From: Dipteronia dyeriana
Taxonomy: Eukaryota; Streptophyta; Magnoliopsida; Sapindales; Sapindaceae
Assembly: GCA_032871835.1 (NCBI GenBank)
Contig: CM065300.1
Location: 111,163,088 to 111,227,087, forward strand
Direction of reading: 5' to 3'
DNA: 64,000 nt
Made by a program: the position numbers and the translations under genes. Positions 12,321 to 24,800 of the stretch are shown in pieces. The notes below the pieces were generated by a model. The model made no database searches and had not been told where the DNA came from. It saw nothing but the letters and a program-made list of their open reading frames with translations. Within the stretch, counting starts at the first letter, position 1. The number at the start of each line of letters is the position of its first letter.

Positions 12321-12489
12321 TTAGGGAAAGTTTGGGGACGAATTGGGGTGCAAAAGGACACATTTACCCCTTTTAAAATGGCCTAAAACCTACATGTCGC
12401 GGTTAGGAATCAGGTGTGTCGCGGTCTTGCCAGACGACACACGGGGCGACAGTGATTTTCATGACTTATTGTCGCGGTCGCGACACCAG

Positions 12490-12875
12490 TTTCCAGCCTC
12501 GTGAACCGTTATGAAAATGTGCATATCTCCCTCTAGAAAACCCGGAATTCCAATACGTAAAAACCACTGAAAATAAGACTTCTGGGGCTTTCTAAATATA
12601 TGAATAAATGAACATGATTCAATCTGAGGAGAGAGATATGGCTCCCGAAAGTTGGGTATTCTGCATGAAGCTCTCTGCCATGTTTCCAGCCTTACGCACC
12701 GTTACGGAAACATGCATATCTCTCTCTAGAAAACCCGGAATCGTAATCCGTAAAAACCGCCAGAAAGAATACTTCCGGGGATTTCTAAATATATGTGTTA
12801 CAAAACCCAATTCGCTTTCAGGAGGGAGATATGGACCCCTAAATTTAGGTTCCCAATTGTCATTTATGCTCTAAT
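12490..12875. repeat. 193-bp direct duplication in U3 of E
   Basis: TTTCCAGCC...CACCGTTACGGAAA...GCATATCTCYCTCTAGAAAA...CTAAATATATG occurs twice; GCATATC starts at 12521 and 12714. The same double block occurs in the other LTR (about 16330-16690), so the duplication predates insertion. Confidence 0.7.
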
Positions 12876-13001
12876 ATCATATGTAGGGAATATATACCTA
12901 CACAAAGCTCAACAAACACATTATATACAAAAATATGCTCAAAAATGAGAACAAATGATAGGTAATAGGGACCTCAAATAGGTATAATTATCGTCCGATC
13001 A

Positions 13002-14701
13002 AATACCCCTAAACCTATCTTTTGCTCGTCCTCGAGCAAAACTAAAAATGTAAAACACATATAATAAAAAATAAAAATGAAAAGCCACTTTCGTAGGGAA
13101 CACGGTGACATTTAGCGTATGCCACAACCCTTTCAACCACTAGGCGATCCCTAGATGGAGAAGTTTTGTCTTCTGAGGGTTTATAGCTACGACACCCACA
13201 AACGTGTACTCTGCAAGAAAATTGTTGAGTTGCAATCCAAACATGCCAAGCAAAGACAACACGTGCATACTAGAATCTCAAATATACCAATTAATAACAA
13301 TGCATCACACAATGCAAGTATGCCAATACTTAGGATGTTTTCAGTTTACAAAACAACTACACTCGAATGCCCAAGATAAAATTCACCTTGACTCTAATCC
13401 TCTCCGGATTTCAGTCATATATTTTCACTTAGAACCTAGGCGATAATACTCATTAACATATGCGAAATGGAGTTTAGGTACATGGAATCAAAATGTATTC
13501 GCATAATTATAAATTGAAAGACGCTTATATAAGTGCACAAGATCTCATGAACGAATCAAACATTAAGATCAAAGATAGAGCACATTCAACTTCACTCTCA
13601 AGCAAGCATTACAAACAGATCCGCTAGGTCTTTCCCTTTGGTTCTAATGGGGCCATGGGGTTAGATTTGGTGAACAAAGAAATAGGCAAATTTTGAGTTC
13701 AAAGATCACCAATCATGTCTAAACATACTCACACACCCCACACAAAGCTCTATTACACATTAATACACTTTAGCTATTAGGCATATACATATACACACTT
13801 GTGCTTCAAAATTGTACTCTACATTCGAGTACTTAACATTTACTTGCAAGACTCTTTTCTTTTCCTTGCCCCATTTTTTTTCTTTTTCTTTTTGATATTT
13901 CTTTTCTTTGCTTTTCTTTATTCACACTTACATATGACATCTTGACAATTAAGCTCATAAGTGCAAATTTGGACACTTTTACATATTGAGCCATTTCATG
14001 CACAATTACATTGTTGCCTACATACATGTTATTCTCAATTAGAGCTTTTATCTTTCAATCCAAAAACATAACACACACCCCCACATGACTGGCAATAAAG
14101 GTCGGTTTGTGTTTGGCTATGGTTATATGGTTATTTTGGTTTTAAATGAAAGATAAGTGTTTGGCCGCAAATTTGGCTATGAAGCACACATAGGGATAAA
14201 GGAATGTGTTTAGGCCTTTTAGTAGTTTAATCACACATTGCCTAGCATCACTTCTCAAGGATCAACCAACAAAAAAGCAAAGTAAACACATATGTGATAT
14301 CTTAAGATGATTGTTCTTTAACATCCAATGCAAAACCTATAGAGATCTATCTAAACATTTGAAGAGCTAGAAAAGTGTTTAAGAGTAGAAACGAAATAAA
14401 CCTAAAAATGAACGTTAATAAGGAACAAAATTCTCACAAGGACAGTCTCCATAATTTTCTTTGGCTAAACAAGAATAGAGGTCTAATCCACCTCAACATC
14501 AATAGATTGGCATTGTACAAGCATATTTAAAGTAATGCACCGAGCTAAAAGCATACATGATATGTCTCAACCGGCAAACAAAGAATAACAACTCAACAAA
14601 ACCGGACACTATTTACAAATAAAAATTAAAATTGACCAATTTGTGCAGAGATTTGAAAATTTTCTAAACGTAACAAAAAAAATATATGAAAGTGTCCACA
14701 C
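13002..14701 (-). other. internal region of E, non-coding
   Basis: It starts with a polypurine tract (RC GGTTTAGGGGTATT) and the TTGCTCGAGGACGAGCAAAA hairpin typical of the 3' tail of these gypsy elements. It includes a pyrimidine-rich CTTTT tract (13850-13920) and blocks shared with D (for example CAAAGATCACCAATCATG at about 13700 and 22435). Small open frames here are short and not conserved. I see no gag, pol or primer site. Confidence 0.7.
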
Positions 14702-15157
14702 TTACCAAATTGCGATTATCAAAAGAATATTTAAAAAAAGTCCTAAGCAATGTGCTATAAAGTTTTGAAAACTAATAAAGCGGTAAGTGAGGGTATCGTC
14801 CACAGGGAGGTATCATCCATCGACCGTTTCACGTTCTAGTGTTTATTGAAAGCATGTAAATAAGAATACGGATGTGGTGAGAATGGTGTGTGTGAGAAGT
14901 GTATGCATAACGCAGGTGTGTGCAAAGGAAATGAATCTAAAAAGAATGTAAATAAAAAAAAGAATATGGAGGGGTGAGAATGGTGATTAAAGTGACAAAT
15001 AATAAAAGGGTGGATAGGAGAGAGGAATGAGAATGATCACGCAAGGTTCATAAAGCTCACCGTACATAAGTGCACAAATAGTGATTGTTAAGCATTAAGG
15101 ACATCCAATTAAAGATACAAGGAAAGAATACAAAATAGATAGAAAGGAGACCCCTCA

Positions 15158-15232
15158 TCCGTAACCAGGAATCGAACACCGGGTTTTCTCGGGTGTCAAT
15201 CCGAGATGTTCTTACCACTGGACGACTACGGC
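15158..15232 (-). pseudogene. tRNA-Glu-like sequence in LTR of E (copy 2)
   Basis: This is the better preserved copy. The acceptor strands GCCGTAG and TTACGGA pair at six of seven positions, the anticodon stem is CTCGG/CCGAG, and the B-box-like GTTCGATTC is intact. The 8-nt anticodon loop and a one-base T-arm insertion are shared with copy 1, so these changes predate the insertion of E. No tRNA function is expected. Confidence 0.6.
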
Positions 15233-16148
15233 GTTCTCCAATCTCATGAATGCACAACCCCCTATATTAAGGACATTCAATTCAAGCTAAGGGCTTGTCC
15301 TCTCAATTAAGAGATTTACAAACTCATATCACTCCCTAAAGTCTCGGTGATGTAATTGTGTTTGTAATCTCAACAAAGGGATTCGAGACAAGAATCACTC
15401 CCCAAGGTCTCGGTGAAGTAATTATGCTGTAAGTCCCTACCATTAAGCATATGAACATAAACCAAAACCTACTCTAACAAGGTCTTGCATAGAACAAGTT
15501 TCATTCATTCTTTAGAGCTAATTGGTTAAGATTATACCCGGATTGGTCCTCCTAGGCACAACCAAAAACCCAGAGACACTTAAACCCATCTATACAAGTT
15601 AATTTCGACCTTCCAAAGACATACACACATAAATGAGATATTTGATTACAACTACTCCTACAATTAATTAATCTACTCCTAATCCCATCCATGAACACAT
15701 ATCAATTTCCAATCTCCATACACAAGCATATCAAGATAAGAGATTAATCAATAATAGCAAGAAAAAATCAAAACCCAAATGAATATAAAATCAACCAACA
15801 TATATTGAGCACAAATTCGGTTTACAAATATTCCCAAGTGGGGATTACACAATCAAGAAAACATGAAGTACAAAGAGAATGAGTTTAAAGGAGACAACCC
15901 TTGAAGAATTCCCTCCAAGTCCTCCAAGAATCCCTAGCTCAAAATTGGTCATAGACCACTCCTATCTCCTTGCAATCAACTCTCAAAAGTTGTGGAGGAT
16001 GTGTAGAAATGGGTGGTGGTGAGGTTCCCATGGAGGAGGACCTCCATGGGAGCTTTGAAAGCTTCCCTCTCTCTCGATTTGTGAAGAATATGAAGAAAAT
16101 AATGGTCCTCTTTTCTTTGTTGTTGTCTATAGAAGAAGAGAAAATGAT

Positions 16149-16158
16149 GTATTTATAG
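16149..16158 (-). promoter_or_regulatory. TATA box of E 5' LTR
   Basis: The minus strand reads CTATAAATACATCAT, identical to the copy at 12311-12320. Confidence 0.6.
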
Positions 16159-17118
16159 TTAGGGAAAGTTTGGGGATGAATTGGGGTGCAAAATGACACA
16201 TTTTCCCCTTTGAAAATGGCGGGAATCAGGTGTGTCGCGGTCGGGAATCAGGTGTGTCTTGGTCTTGCAAGATGACACACGAGGCGACAGTGATTTTTGC
16301 AACTTAGTCTCGCGGTCGTGACACCAGTTTCCAGACTCGCAAACCGTTACAAAAACGTGCATATCTCCTGCTAGAAAACCCGGAAATGCAATCCGTAATA
16401 ACCGCTGAAAAGAAGACTTCTGAGAATTTCTAAATATATGAAGAAATGAACGTGATTCAATCTGAGGAGAGAGTTATGGGCCCCAAAAGTTTGGTATTCT
16501 GCATGAAGCTCTCTGCCTTGTTTCCAGCCTTACGCACCGTTACGGAAACAAGCATATTTACCTCTAAAAAACCAGGAATTACGATCCGAAAAAATCACCG
16601 AAAAGAAGACTTCTGGGGCTTTCTAAATATATGTGGTACGAAACCCAATTCACTTTAAGGAGGGAGATATTGACCCCAAAATTTAGCTTCCCAATTGTCA
16701 TTTAAGCCCAAATATCATATGTAGGGAATATTTACCTACACAAAGCTCAACAAACAAATTATATAAAAAAATACGCTAAAAAACGAGAACAAATGATAGG
16801 TAATGGGGACCTCAAACAGGTATAATTATCGTCCGATCACCGTACATTACGGAATGGACCGCAACTATAGATTAACAACAAATAAAGTAACCAGCTTTAT
16901 TTGCTATCTATTAACTCTTTATATTACACGTCTCGTACTGTATCCATACATATATGACACTCATATACACTATTCGAGATTACATCCGGCAATCTTGGAT
17001 GTTAAATATATACACAAGTTATAAAATAAACAACATAACAAGAACGAATTTAACTTTTCCTTTTATTTATTTTATAAATCCATTTACAAATTACATCTTT
17101 AGGGCATAAACCCCTACA

Positions 17119-17133
17119 ATCTCCCACTTGCAC
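17119..17133 (-). other. polypurine tract of A2
   Basis: The minus strand reads GTGCAAGTGGGAGAT immediately before the LTR start TGTAGGGG, as in A1. Confidence 0.8.
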
Positions 17134-17149
17134 TAAAGTATATGATTGT

Positions 17150-17600
17150 CTTACGAGGCTATCTTGGTGACGATCACATCTCCTCTGTACACTATCTCTC
17201 TAATGAGATGATACTTTCTCTCTTTATGCTTCCCTCTTTTGTGGCTTCTTGGTTATTTGGAATTAGCCACAACACCACTGTTATCACAATAAAGGGTGAT
17301 GGGCTTATCCAGATATGGAGCAACTTCCAGATCACTCAAGAACTTGCGAAGCCAAATAGCCTCTTTACCAGCTTCACAAATGGGTACATATTCAGCTTCC
17401 ATGGTGGAGTTAGCAATGCAATATTGCTTGATACTTCACAACACAGTGGCTCCACAACCCAGGGTGAATACTGATCCAGATGTGGATTTCCTAGAATCTC
17501 TGTCTGACTTAAAATTAGAATCTGTGTATCCTAATGGGATCAAATCCTTCCCGGAATACACTAGCATATAGTCTCTCATTCTCCGAAGATACTTAAGAAT
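17150..17600 (-). pseudogene. Copia A2 RNase H remnant
   Basis: The minus strand shows GYTDSNFKSDRDSRKSTSGSV, the remnants of the TMEAEYVP block, and HYCDNSGVVANSK-like and HKREKHIERKYHL-like segments in shifting frames, ending near 17150. It aligns with the A1 RNase H (3390-3800). Frameshifts near 17440 and 17300 break it. Confidence 0.8.
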
Positions 17601-18570
17601 TGTTTTGACAGTAACCCAATGATCCAGTCCTTTATTGGATTGGTATCTGCTAACTACTTCCATTACATAGCAGATGTCCGGTCTCATGCATAATATAGCA
17701 TACATGGGACTACCTACTATCGATGCATAGGGTACATGTCTCATATCCTTAACTTCGTGAGGTATCTTAGGCTACTATTCCTTAGACAAGTGAACTCCAT
17801 GCCTGGAAGGTAAATTACCTTTATTAGAGTTATGTATCGATGATCGCATAAGAATCTTATCGATATATGATGCCTGAGACAGTGCTATGAGTTTGTTCTT
17901 ATGATCCCTTATAAGTTGGATCCCTAGAACATAACTCACCTCTCCCAAATCTTTCATTTGGAATTGGCTAGACAGATAGCCTTTTTACATCAGACAACAC
18001 TCCCACATCATTCCTAATAAGTAGGATATCATATACGTATAGGACCAAGAAAACTACTTTCTTATCAATGATGCACTTGTAAACACGAGGATCATCAACG
18101 TTCTGCTCAAAGCCATAGGTTTTGATCACTTCATCTGACCTAATGTTCCAAGATCTAGATGCTTACTTAAGTCCATAGATGGACCTTTGCAACTTGCAAA
18201 CCTTTTGCTCTTGATCTGGAGACATGAATCCCTCTAGTTACATCTTATAGATGCTCTCGTTAGGATTGTCATTCAAGAATGCAGTCTTGACGTTCATTTA
18301 ACAAATTTCATAATCGAAATAGGTATTACTGGATAAGAGAATCCTAATAGACTTAAACATGGCTACTGACGAGAAGGTCTCTTCATAATCGACCCCCTCT
18401 TTTTAGGTATAACCTTTGGCCATTAGCATTGCCTTTAAGGTTTTTACCTTTTCGTCTACCCCTTTCTTTCTCCTATAGATCAACTTACACCTTGTGGGTT
18501 TTACCCCATCCGGTAAGTCTAAAAGATCCAAGACTGAGTTCGAGTACATGGACTACATCTGGAGATTCAT
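17600..18570 (-). pseudogene. Copia A2 reverse transcriptase remnant
   Basis: On the minus strand the blocks in order are DLLDLPDGVKP (about 18520), KEGVDYEETFSSVAMFKS (about 18370-18410), NVKTAFLNDNPNESIYKM (about 18240-18295), SIYGLK.ASRSWN (about 18140-18190), and the catalytic box, which reads YVYD (LYVYDILLI near 18030) instead of YVDD. After it come MKDLGEVSYVLGIQLIRDH (17957 down) and SPMYAILCMRPDICYVMEVVSRYQSN (about 17640-17710). Stops occur within several blocks. Confidence 0.85.
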
Positions 18571-18579
18571 GGCTTTAAG

Positions 18580-19523
18580 TCATTCAACTTTATCAGGATC
18601 TTTAATTACATTCTCAAATGTCAATGGATCATCCATACTAATAGCAGAGACAACACATTGTCCCTCACCTATCCGTAAATAGCATTCAGGTTGTCTCACA
18701 ACCCTCTTACTATGTCTAGGTGGTAGTGTATCCTGATAAGGAACCATCTGACTCTTAGATCTTTGTGGATTAACAACTCTTGTTGATGAAGCACTAGTCT
18801 CACCAGGCTCTAACTCATTCAATACAATCTTAGAATGAGGTTTATGGTAACTAATATAACTGTCCTTAAGAAACGTTGCATTTGTCGATACAAATACTTT
18901 GTTATCTTTGGGACTATAGAAGTGTCCACCTCTGGTCTCCTTGGACTATCCTATAAACAGGCAGACCACAAACTTGGAGTCTAGCGTTCCACTTCTGTTT
19001 AATCAGCACGTGTGCTTGACACCCCCATATGCAAAAATGTTGCAAAATAGCTTTACGACCATTCCACAACTCTAGAGGAGTCTAAGGAACAGATTTTGAT
19101 GGCACTACAATAAAAATGTACACCGCTGTTTGTAACACATATCCCTAGAAGGAATTTGGTAATGATGAGAACCTAATCATAGATCTAACCATTTCCATTA
19201 GTTCTATTTCTCCTTTCCATTACACCATTTTTCAGAGGTGTACTAAGAGTTACGAGTTAGGAAACTATCACATGCTCGACCGTGAAGTCTTCAAACTCTT
19301 GGTCAAGGTACTCACCTCCACGATCTGATCGTTGTGACTTGATAGCCTTACCTAATTGATTCATAACTTCAGCTTGGAATTCTTAAAGTTTTCAAATGTT
19401 TTCGACTTTCGTTGCATTAGGTAGACGTATCTGTATCTTGAGTAGTCATCTATAAATTTGAAATAATACTCATAACCACCCCTAGCTTTAACATTCATCG
19501 GTCCATAGAAGTCTGCATGATGC
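18580..19523 (-). pseudogene. Copia A2 integrase and linker, truncated
   Basis: The minus-strand linker (18580-18822) carries the Ser/Pro-rich segment and the RVVRQPECYL motif. Integrase is readable as SQRSDRGGEYLD (second Asp intact, near 19320), PLELWNGRK and GCQAHVLIK-like segments (about 19010-19080), and FIDDYSRY (about 19440). The first catalytic Asp is present (HADFYGPM at about 19505). Sequence stops abruptly at about 19523, where D internal sequence starts, so GAG-pre-integrase, protease, gag and the 5' LTR of A2 are missing. Confidence 0.8.
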
Positions 19524-20285
19524 AAATTTACAATTTAACATTACATATATATAGTTTAAGCTCATATGTGCAAATTTTGAACTTTTACAAATTGAGTCAT
19601 TTCATACACAATTCATTGTTGGCTACATACTCGCTCTCCTTACTTTAGAACTTATACCTTTCCAACCATACAACACGCACAGCCCACATGATTGGCAATA
19701 AAAGTATAGTTGTGTTTGGCTATAGCTATATGGTTATGTATTGGTTCCAAATAAAAGGTAAGTGTTTGGCCAAAAATTTGGCTATGATGCATATATAAGG
19801 GATTAAGGAATGTGTTTAGGCCTTTTAAGTAGTTAAATGCACACATTGCCTAAAATCACTTCCATAATTAGTCTATCAAGGGAATGAATGCATCCATCAA
19901 GCAATCCACTATATATGCAATGTATGTCCTATGACATGTGACACTTATGACGAGAAGAGTGTTTAAAGAATAGAAAGAATTTAACGCTTAATGCGCTTTT
20001 AAAAGGCTTGTGTTTGTGAACTCACGGGTGTCTCCACTATTAAAACAAAGCGTAAGAGCACCGAGTCCCCTCAATTCAAGCACACAAAAAAAGAGACTAG
20101 CCCATGACATTGCAATTATAACCTGTGAGTGACAAAGGTTTGTTACATAAGCTCACTATGCATGTAAAGACTCACCAAAAGCACACGCTCAAGGCAGCGG
20201 TGCCATTTTTGACTCTTAGCTAGATAAATAGATAACTAAGATTAGCCACCTAATTAACGCCTTTCCTCGGCATCGGTGCCATTTT
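19524..20285 (-). other. deleted second internal copy of D
   Basis: It aligns with 22665-23330 (3' tail) and then jumps to leader plus primer site. GGTGCCATTTTTGAC occurs at both about 20199 and 20275, marking the deletion joint. The primer site (RC TGGCACCGATGCCGAGGA) is at 20264-20281. Confidence 0.7.
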
Positions 20286-21835
20286 TGACCGAGCTATTTT
20301 CAGTTGTTATAAAACGTTCGTCAAACAATATTTATTAAACCTCAACAATGCCTAAAAATGTTTAAAAAATAAGTACAATGTCAAGTTGGGTATCGTCCAT
20401 AGGGAAGGGGAATTAGATGGCTAAAACTAGTTAACTAATGTGAAACTAAAGCTATGCATGAAAATGTAAAGATAAATGGATTGAAGTTTGAAAGGTTAAT
20501 AACTAAATATGTAAACTAGGATTAGGAAAGTTAATCAAAAATGCAATTAGTGTTAATATGAGATGGGTGTTAGAAATGATGGTTAAGACTGAGGAATTAA
20601 TGATCCAATAGGTGAATTATGGGAATGTATGAACTCTCATAAAATGAATGCACATAAATCGATTGCAACCAATCTAGATGTATAGTATCGGTAGTATTCC
20701 CTCGTGAGTTTCCAATCTAGATGTATAGTATTGGCCACTCATGAGTGATTGTTCATGAATGCACGTCAATCCAATTAAGGGACTAATCACTTTATGAATT
20801 CACCAACCTAGATGTATAGTGATGATGCTTAACCTATCACAAGCAACCAACCTAAATGTATAGAACTGATCACTCTTTCAAGATTAGATTAAAAAATTGA
20901 GATTATTAAGTTCCGGTCTCACTTGAGGATGTACTTTTGTTTGACTCTTCCATTCAATTTAGTTTAGGGAGATTAAGTAGATGTATACCTAATCACCCAC
21001 ACAAGCACATGAGTTTAAGACGACCAAATAGATGTATACCTAGTCAACTACCCAATTAATTCCCTCAATCAATTAGCCAAGAGAGGAGTGTACAATTAAA
21101 GACAAACCAATCATGGGAGACAATTTCAACAATGAATGAAACATAATTGATATATTTAATAGAACAAAAAAAGAGTTCATTACAAAGCCTAATTTCCACA
21201 AGTGTTCACATCAATCCCCTAGTGGGATGTTTAGCTACTCATGACAATTACAATGAAATAACAAGAAGAAAAGAGATAGAGAAGACCCATGGTGTGAAAC
21301 TCATCCTTTCTTGAAGCTTTGATCCAAACTCCTAGTGTCCTTAAGTAGATGATGATGGAAGATGGTTAGATTTGGTGGGTGTTAGTGTTTGGAAGAGAAG
21401 TGAGTGCTTTTAGATCCAGAAATTTGTATATCCTCCCCCCATTTCGTAATGGGAACAAGGCATATTTATAAGGTTTCCAAAATAGGGCTGAAAATCGTTG
21501 GTGTGGTTGTCTGACGTACCAAATGTGTTGGTCGCGCACGGGTAAGGACCCGCACAGTGACTAGTGTAATTCCCTGATGCTCAACTTTCACCTCTAAGTT
21601 TTTGGCAATTGCACTGACAAATGTGCCGTTGCGTGCGGGTTATGGACCCACGCATTGACCTGCACTCTAGAGCATTTCTTCATTGATTTCGGCCTGTTTT
21701 TGCCCAATTCTTCCGAAATGTACCTAATTGCCTAAAAACACTTCAAACGAGCCAAAAGACAAGTAAAAACACTCGAAAATGACATAAAGGTAATGGAATT
21801 GATGGACAAAATATATGACAATTTTGGTCCGATCA
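20286..21835 (-). repeat. left LTR of D
   Basis: It begins TGACCGAGC on the plus strand and ends GTCCGATCA, so the minus-strand LTR starts TGATCGGACC. It contains six copies of a CTAGATGTATA-type motif (20674-21040). A TATAAATATG-type box lies on the minus strand near 21455-21470. Confidence 0.85.
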
Positions 21836-21854
21836 AATACCCCCAAACCAAACC
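21836..21854 (-). other. polypurine tract of D
   Basis: The minus strand reads GGTTTGGTTTGGGGGTATT directly before TGATCGGACC. The CTCGAGGACGAGCAA hairpin lies just upstream, as in E and F. Confidence 0.8.
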
Positions 21855-24800
21855 ATTGCTCGTCCTCGAGCAAAATTAATACAAAACAAAGACTCAAACG
21901 AAAATGACCCGACCTATGACTCAAAATCAAATAACCCAATAAGTCGCATGTCCGACCAATAATAAGATGCAAGGATGTGTGATAGAGAGGAGTAAACATA
22001 TGAAAAGCAATCTAAACAACTCAAAGGCACTTGAGGGAAATTCGCACTACCATGAATCCCACACCTAAGAGTGCTCTCATATCGGGAGCTACTCACTCCC
22101 TCACATTGAGCATAATTCTCTTTGACTCTAATCCTCACTCGGTTTTGCTCTTATTTTTCAACTTAGAGTCCTAAGTTCACACTCATTCAAGGTATGCAAT
22201 GATGGACTTTATACAAAGAAATCTAATGCATTGCATACAATACAAATTCAAAACTATTTATGTATGTGAACTATCCTATGAATGATTCATTATGCCATGA
22301 ACGTGGAAGATCATGATATCAACAAACATTCCCAATCAAGACATATCATAGATCAAATAGGACTTTCCCTTTTGGTTGTAATGGGGCCATGGGATTAGAT
22401 GTGGTGAGCAAAAAAAAGGGAAAATTTGAGTTCAAAGATCACCAATCATGCTTACATATACTCACACACCCCATACAAAGCTCTAATACACAATTGCACA
22501 GTTTAACAAGTAGGCATTTACATCCATACACATATTGTATTTCAAAACTGTACTCTACATTATGAGTACTTATCATTTACTTCCAAGACTCTTTTCTTTT
22601 TCTCTTTTCTTTGCCTTTTTCTTTCTTTTGATTTTCTTTTCATTTCTTTTTTTTTTCTTTTTGCACACTTGCGCATTACATATTTACAATTTATGTTCAT
22701 TAGTGTAAATTTGGCACTTTTACAAATTGAGTCATTTCATACACAATTCATGTTTGGCTATATACTCGCTCTCTTTACATTAGAGATTATGCCTTTCAAA
22801 CCACACAACATGCACACCTCACATGATTGGTAATAAAGGTAGGCTTGTGTTTGGCTATGGCTATATGGTTACATTTTGGTTCTAAAAGAAAGGTAAGTGT
22901 TTGACCACAAATTTGGCTATAATGCATACATAAGGGATTAAGGAATGTGTTTCGACCTTTTAAGTAGTTAAATACACACATTGCCTAAAATCATCCATAA
23001 TTAGTCTATCAAGGGAATGAATGCATCCATCAAGCAATCCACTATATATGCAATATATATCATATGGCATGTGACACTTATGACGAGAAGAGTCTTTAAA
23101 GATTAGAAAGAATTAACGCTCAATGCACTTTTAAAAGGCGTGTGTTTGTGAAATCATGGGTTTCTCTACCATTAGAACAAGGCACAAGAGCACCGAGCTA
23201 CCTCAATTCAAGCACACAAAAGATGGGACTAACCCATGACAATGAAAATATAACCCATGAGTGATAAAGGTTTGTTACACAAGCTCACTTCTCATGTAAA
23301 GACTTGCCAAAAGAACACGCTCAAGGCATCACATCCAAGCTAGTTAAAGCTTTAATTTTTAGCCATTACGACAAAATTGAAAAAATTAGGACCAAAAATG
23401 ACAAGTAAAAGACTCAAGACAAAGAAAAAGATGACTTAACAAGGCGTCTACACCCCCAAACCAAAACCCAACATTGTCCTCAATGTTGAAGACAAGAGAG
23501 TCCGACGTAATGGCTCGCACCTAACTTGACTCAAAACAACCTAGGCACTAATCATACACAACCAATGCCCAACAAAATAAAAAGACCCAAAAGGCTCATA
23601 CAAAAAATAAGGCAATTCGCTACAGTAATGACATTTAAGCTCAAACCAACATCAAGCATTATCATTTCACAAAATTGAACGGAATAGGATATGATAATAT
23701 CCAAACGGATTTTCACTATATCCTCAAAACCTATTCAAATATTTGTATATTTACCACCCCGAAACCAAATAGGGAAATATAAGAAAATTATGCACTTGTA
23801 CACTCACTTATATATCCACAAGAGCCTTCGGCTCATCATTCCATCAAAATTGATAAATCAATAAATTCCTCAATCATCTCAAAAATGTATTCAATATGCA
23901 CAAATCGAAAGCTAAATCAATCAAATCAAATGAAAATTGTCATCATCTAAATAGTCTTCCACACACTCATTCCATCATCATTCAATGAAAGCAAGTAAAA
24001 ACTAAGAGACAAAAATATAGTTCAGAAATATATAAGTAAGTATAAGAACATAAAACTGAAGTGTGTTGCCTCCTTGCAAGCTTTTCCTATTTAGGCAAGG
24101 ATCTAGTCCTTTTTATGAGCGCTCTTAGCCTGTTTGTCCTTCCCAGATGCACATGTTGTTGTTGTTTCCTACCAAGAGACAAAGAACCTCACTTGAAGCA
24201 TAAGCTGTAAAAAGTCCACTTCTGGAAGAAGCTATAGAAAATATACACACTCATAAAGCTCATTAGAAAGTTCAGGCAAATAAAATACAAACAATGCATG
24301 CATTTGCCAACCCCAACTTGCAACGCCACTTCTTACTGAATTCAAACTAACTAAACAAAATAAAGAAAATTAAAGCTTAAAAATAAGATGCACAAAAGAA
24401 GTATTAAACATTATGTACTTGTGCTAGGGGAGTCATCAACTAAATGAGGATTCACTAAGTTTGGAAATCGATTCTTCTTCACAACCCAAACAAGTTGAGT
24501 TGATTACCCCTTTTTTTTTTTTGCATTTAATCTAACTTGGTAAACCTAGTCTTTCCTTACCCAAATTTTCTTGATTCTTGGTGGTCTCTTCCCGTTCTTA
24601 GGCTTCTCAACCCATATCTTCCTACATCCCTATAAGTCTCTCTATGTTTAAATTTTTCTCGTGTGCTTTGCCTTGTATATTCATGGCCTAGTGGTCTAGT
24701 GTGACAAATCTCAGGACAGCGATGGCATAGGGTTATAGGGTTAGGAATGATACCTTTTTGGAAGGTCTTTGGTGGTGGTGAGATTGGAGGATGCTTTCTT

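Larger units (their letters stand above)
10845..13001 (-). repeat. 3' LTR of E
   Basis: This is a minus-strand LTR running from TGATCGGACG (RC ending at 13001) to ...GCGAGTATCA (RC starting at 10845). It contains a TATA box (RC of 12311-12320), a 193-bp duplicated block in U3, a tRNA-like sequence downstream of the start site, and a duplicated CCCCAAGGTCTCGGT motif at about 11497 and 11553. A 104-codon open frame (12047-12361, -) is partly conserved in the other LTR but spans the TATA region, so it is unlikely to be a gene. Confidence 0.85.
10845..16839 (-). mobile_element. Gypsy-type element E, non-coding (LARD-like), 6.0 kb
   Basis: Two direct LTRs of about 2.15 kb flank a 1.7-kb internal region with no gag or pol. 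Ends are TGAT...ATCA, with perfect 5-bp target duplications CCGTA on both sides inside the A2 LTR. The polypurine tract beside the left LTR (RC GGTTTAGGGGTATT) fixes the minus orientation. The right LTR lacks the final 21 bp seen in the left one, and no primer site is recognisable next to it, so the LTR/primer junction has been deleted. The internal 3' tail resembles those of D and F. Mobilisation must have been in trans. Confidence 0.85.
14702..16839 (-). repeat. 5' LTR of E
   Basis: It is collinear with 10866-13001, with scattered substitutions and small indels. It ends GTCCGATCA before the target duplication CCGTA. It lacks the terminal 21 bp present at 10845-10865 in the partner LTR. The TATA box is at 16149-16158. 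Confidence 0.85.
8971..17118 (-). repeat. 3' LTR of copia A2, split by element E
   Basis: This is a minus-strand LTR of the A family. Its end (RC TGTTGGAAGCC at 8971) matches the RC of the A3 end, and its start (RC TGTAGGGGTTTATGCCCTAAA) is at 17118. Sequence 10845-16839 is the inserted gypsy element E, flanked by CCGTA at 10840-10844 and 16840-16844. Removing E and one CCGTA restores continuity with A1 and A3 across the junction. The LTR length without E is about 2.1 kb. Confidence 0.9.

Noticed and set aside
12047..12361. 104-codon minus-strand frame as a protein gene
   Set aside because: It spans the TATA box and U3 of an LTR; the copy in the other LTR (15939-16199) is shorter at the C-terminus.
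11320..15232. Functional tRNA genes
   Set aside because: An 8-nt anticodon loop and an inserted base in the T-arm in both copies, plus location inside LTRs, point to a relic.
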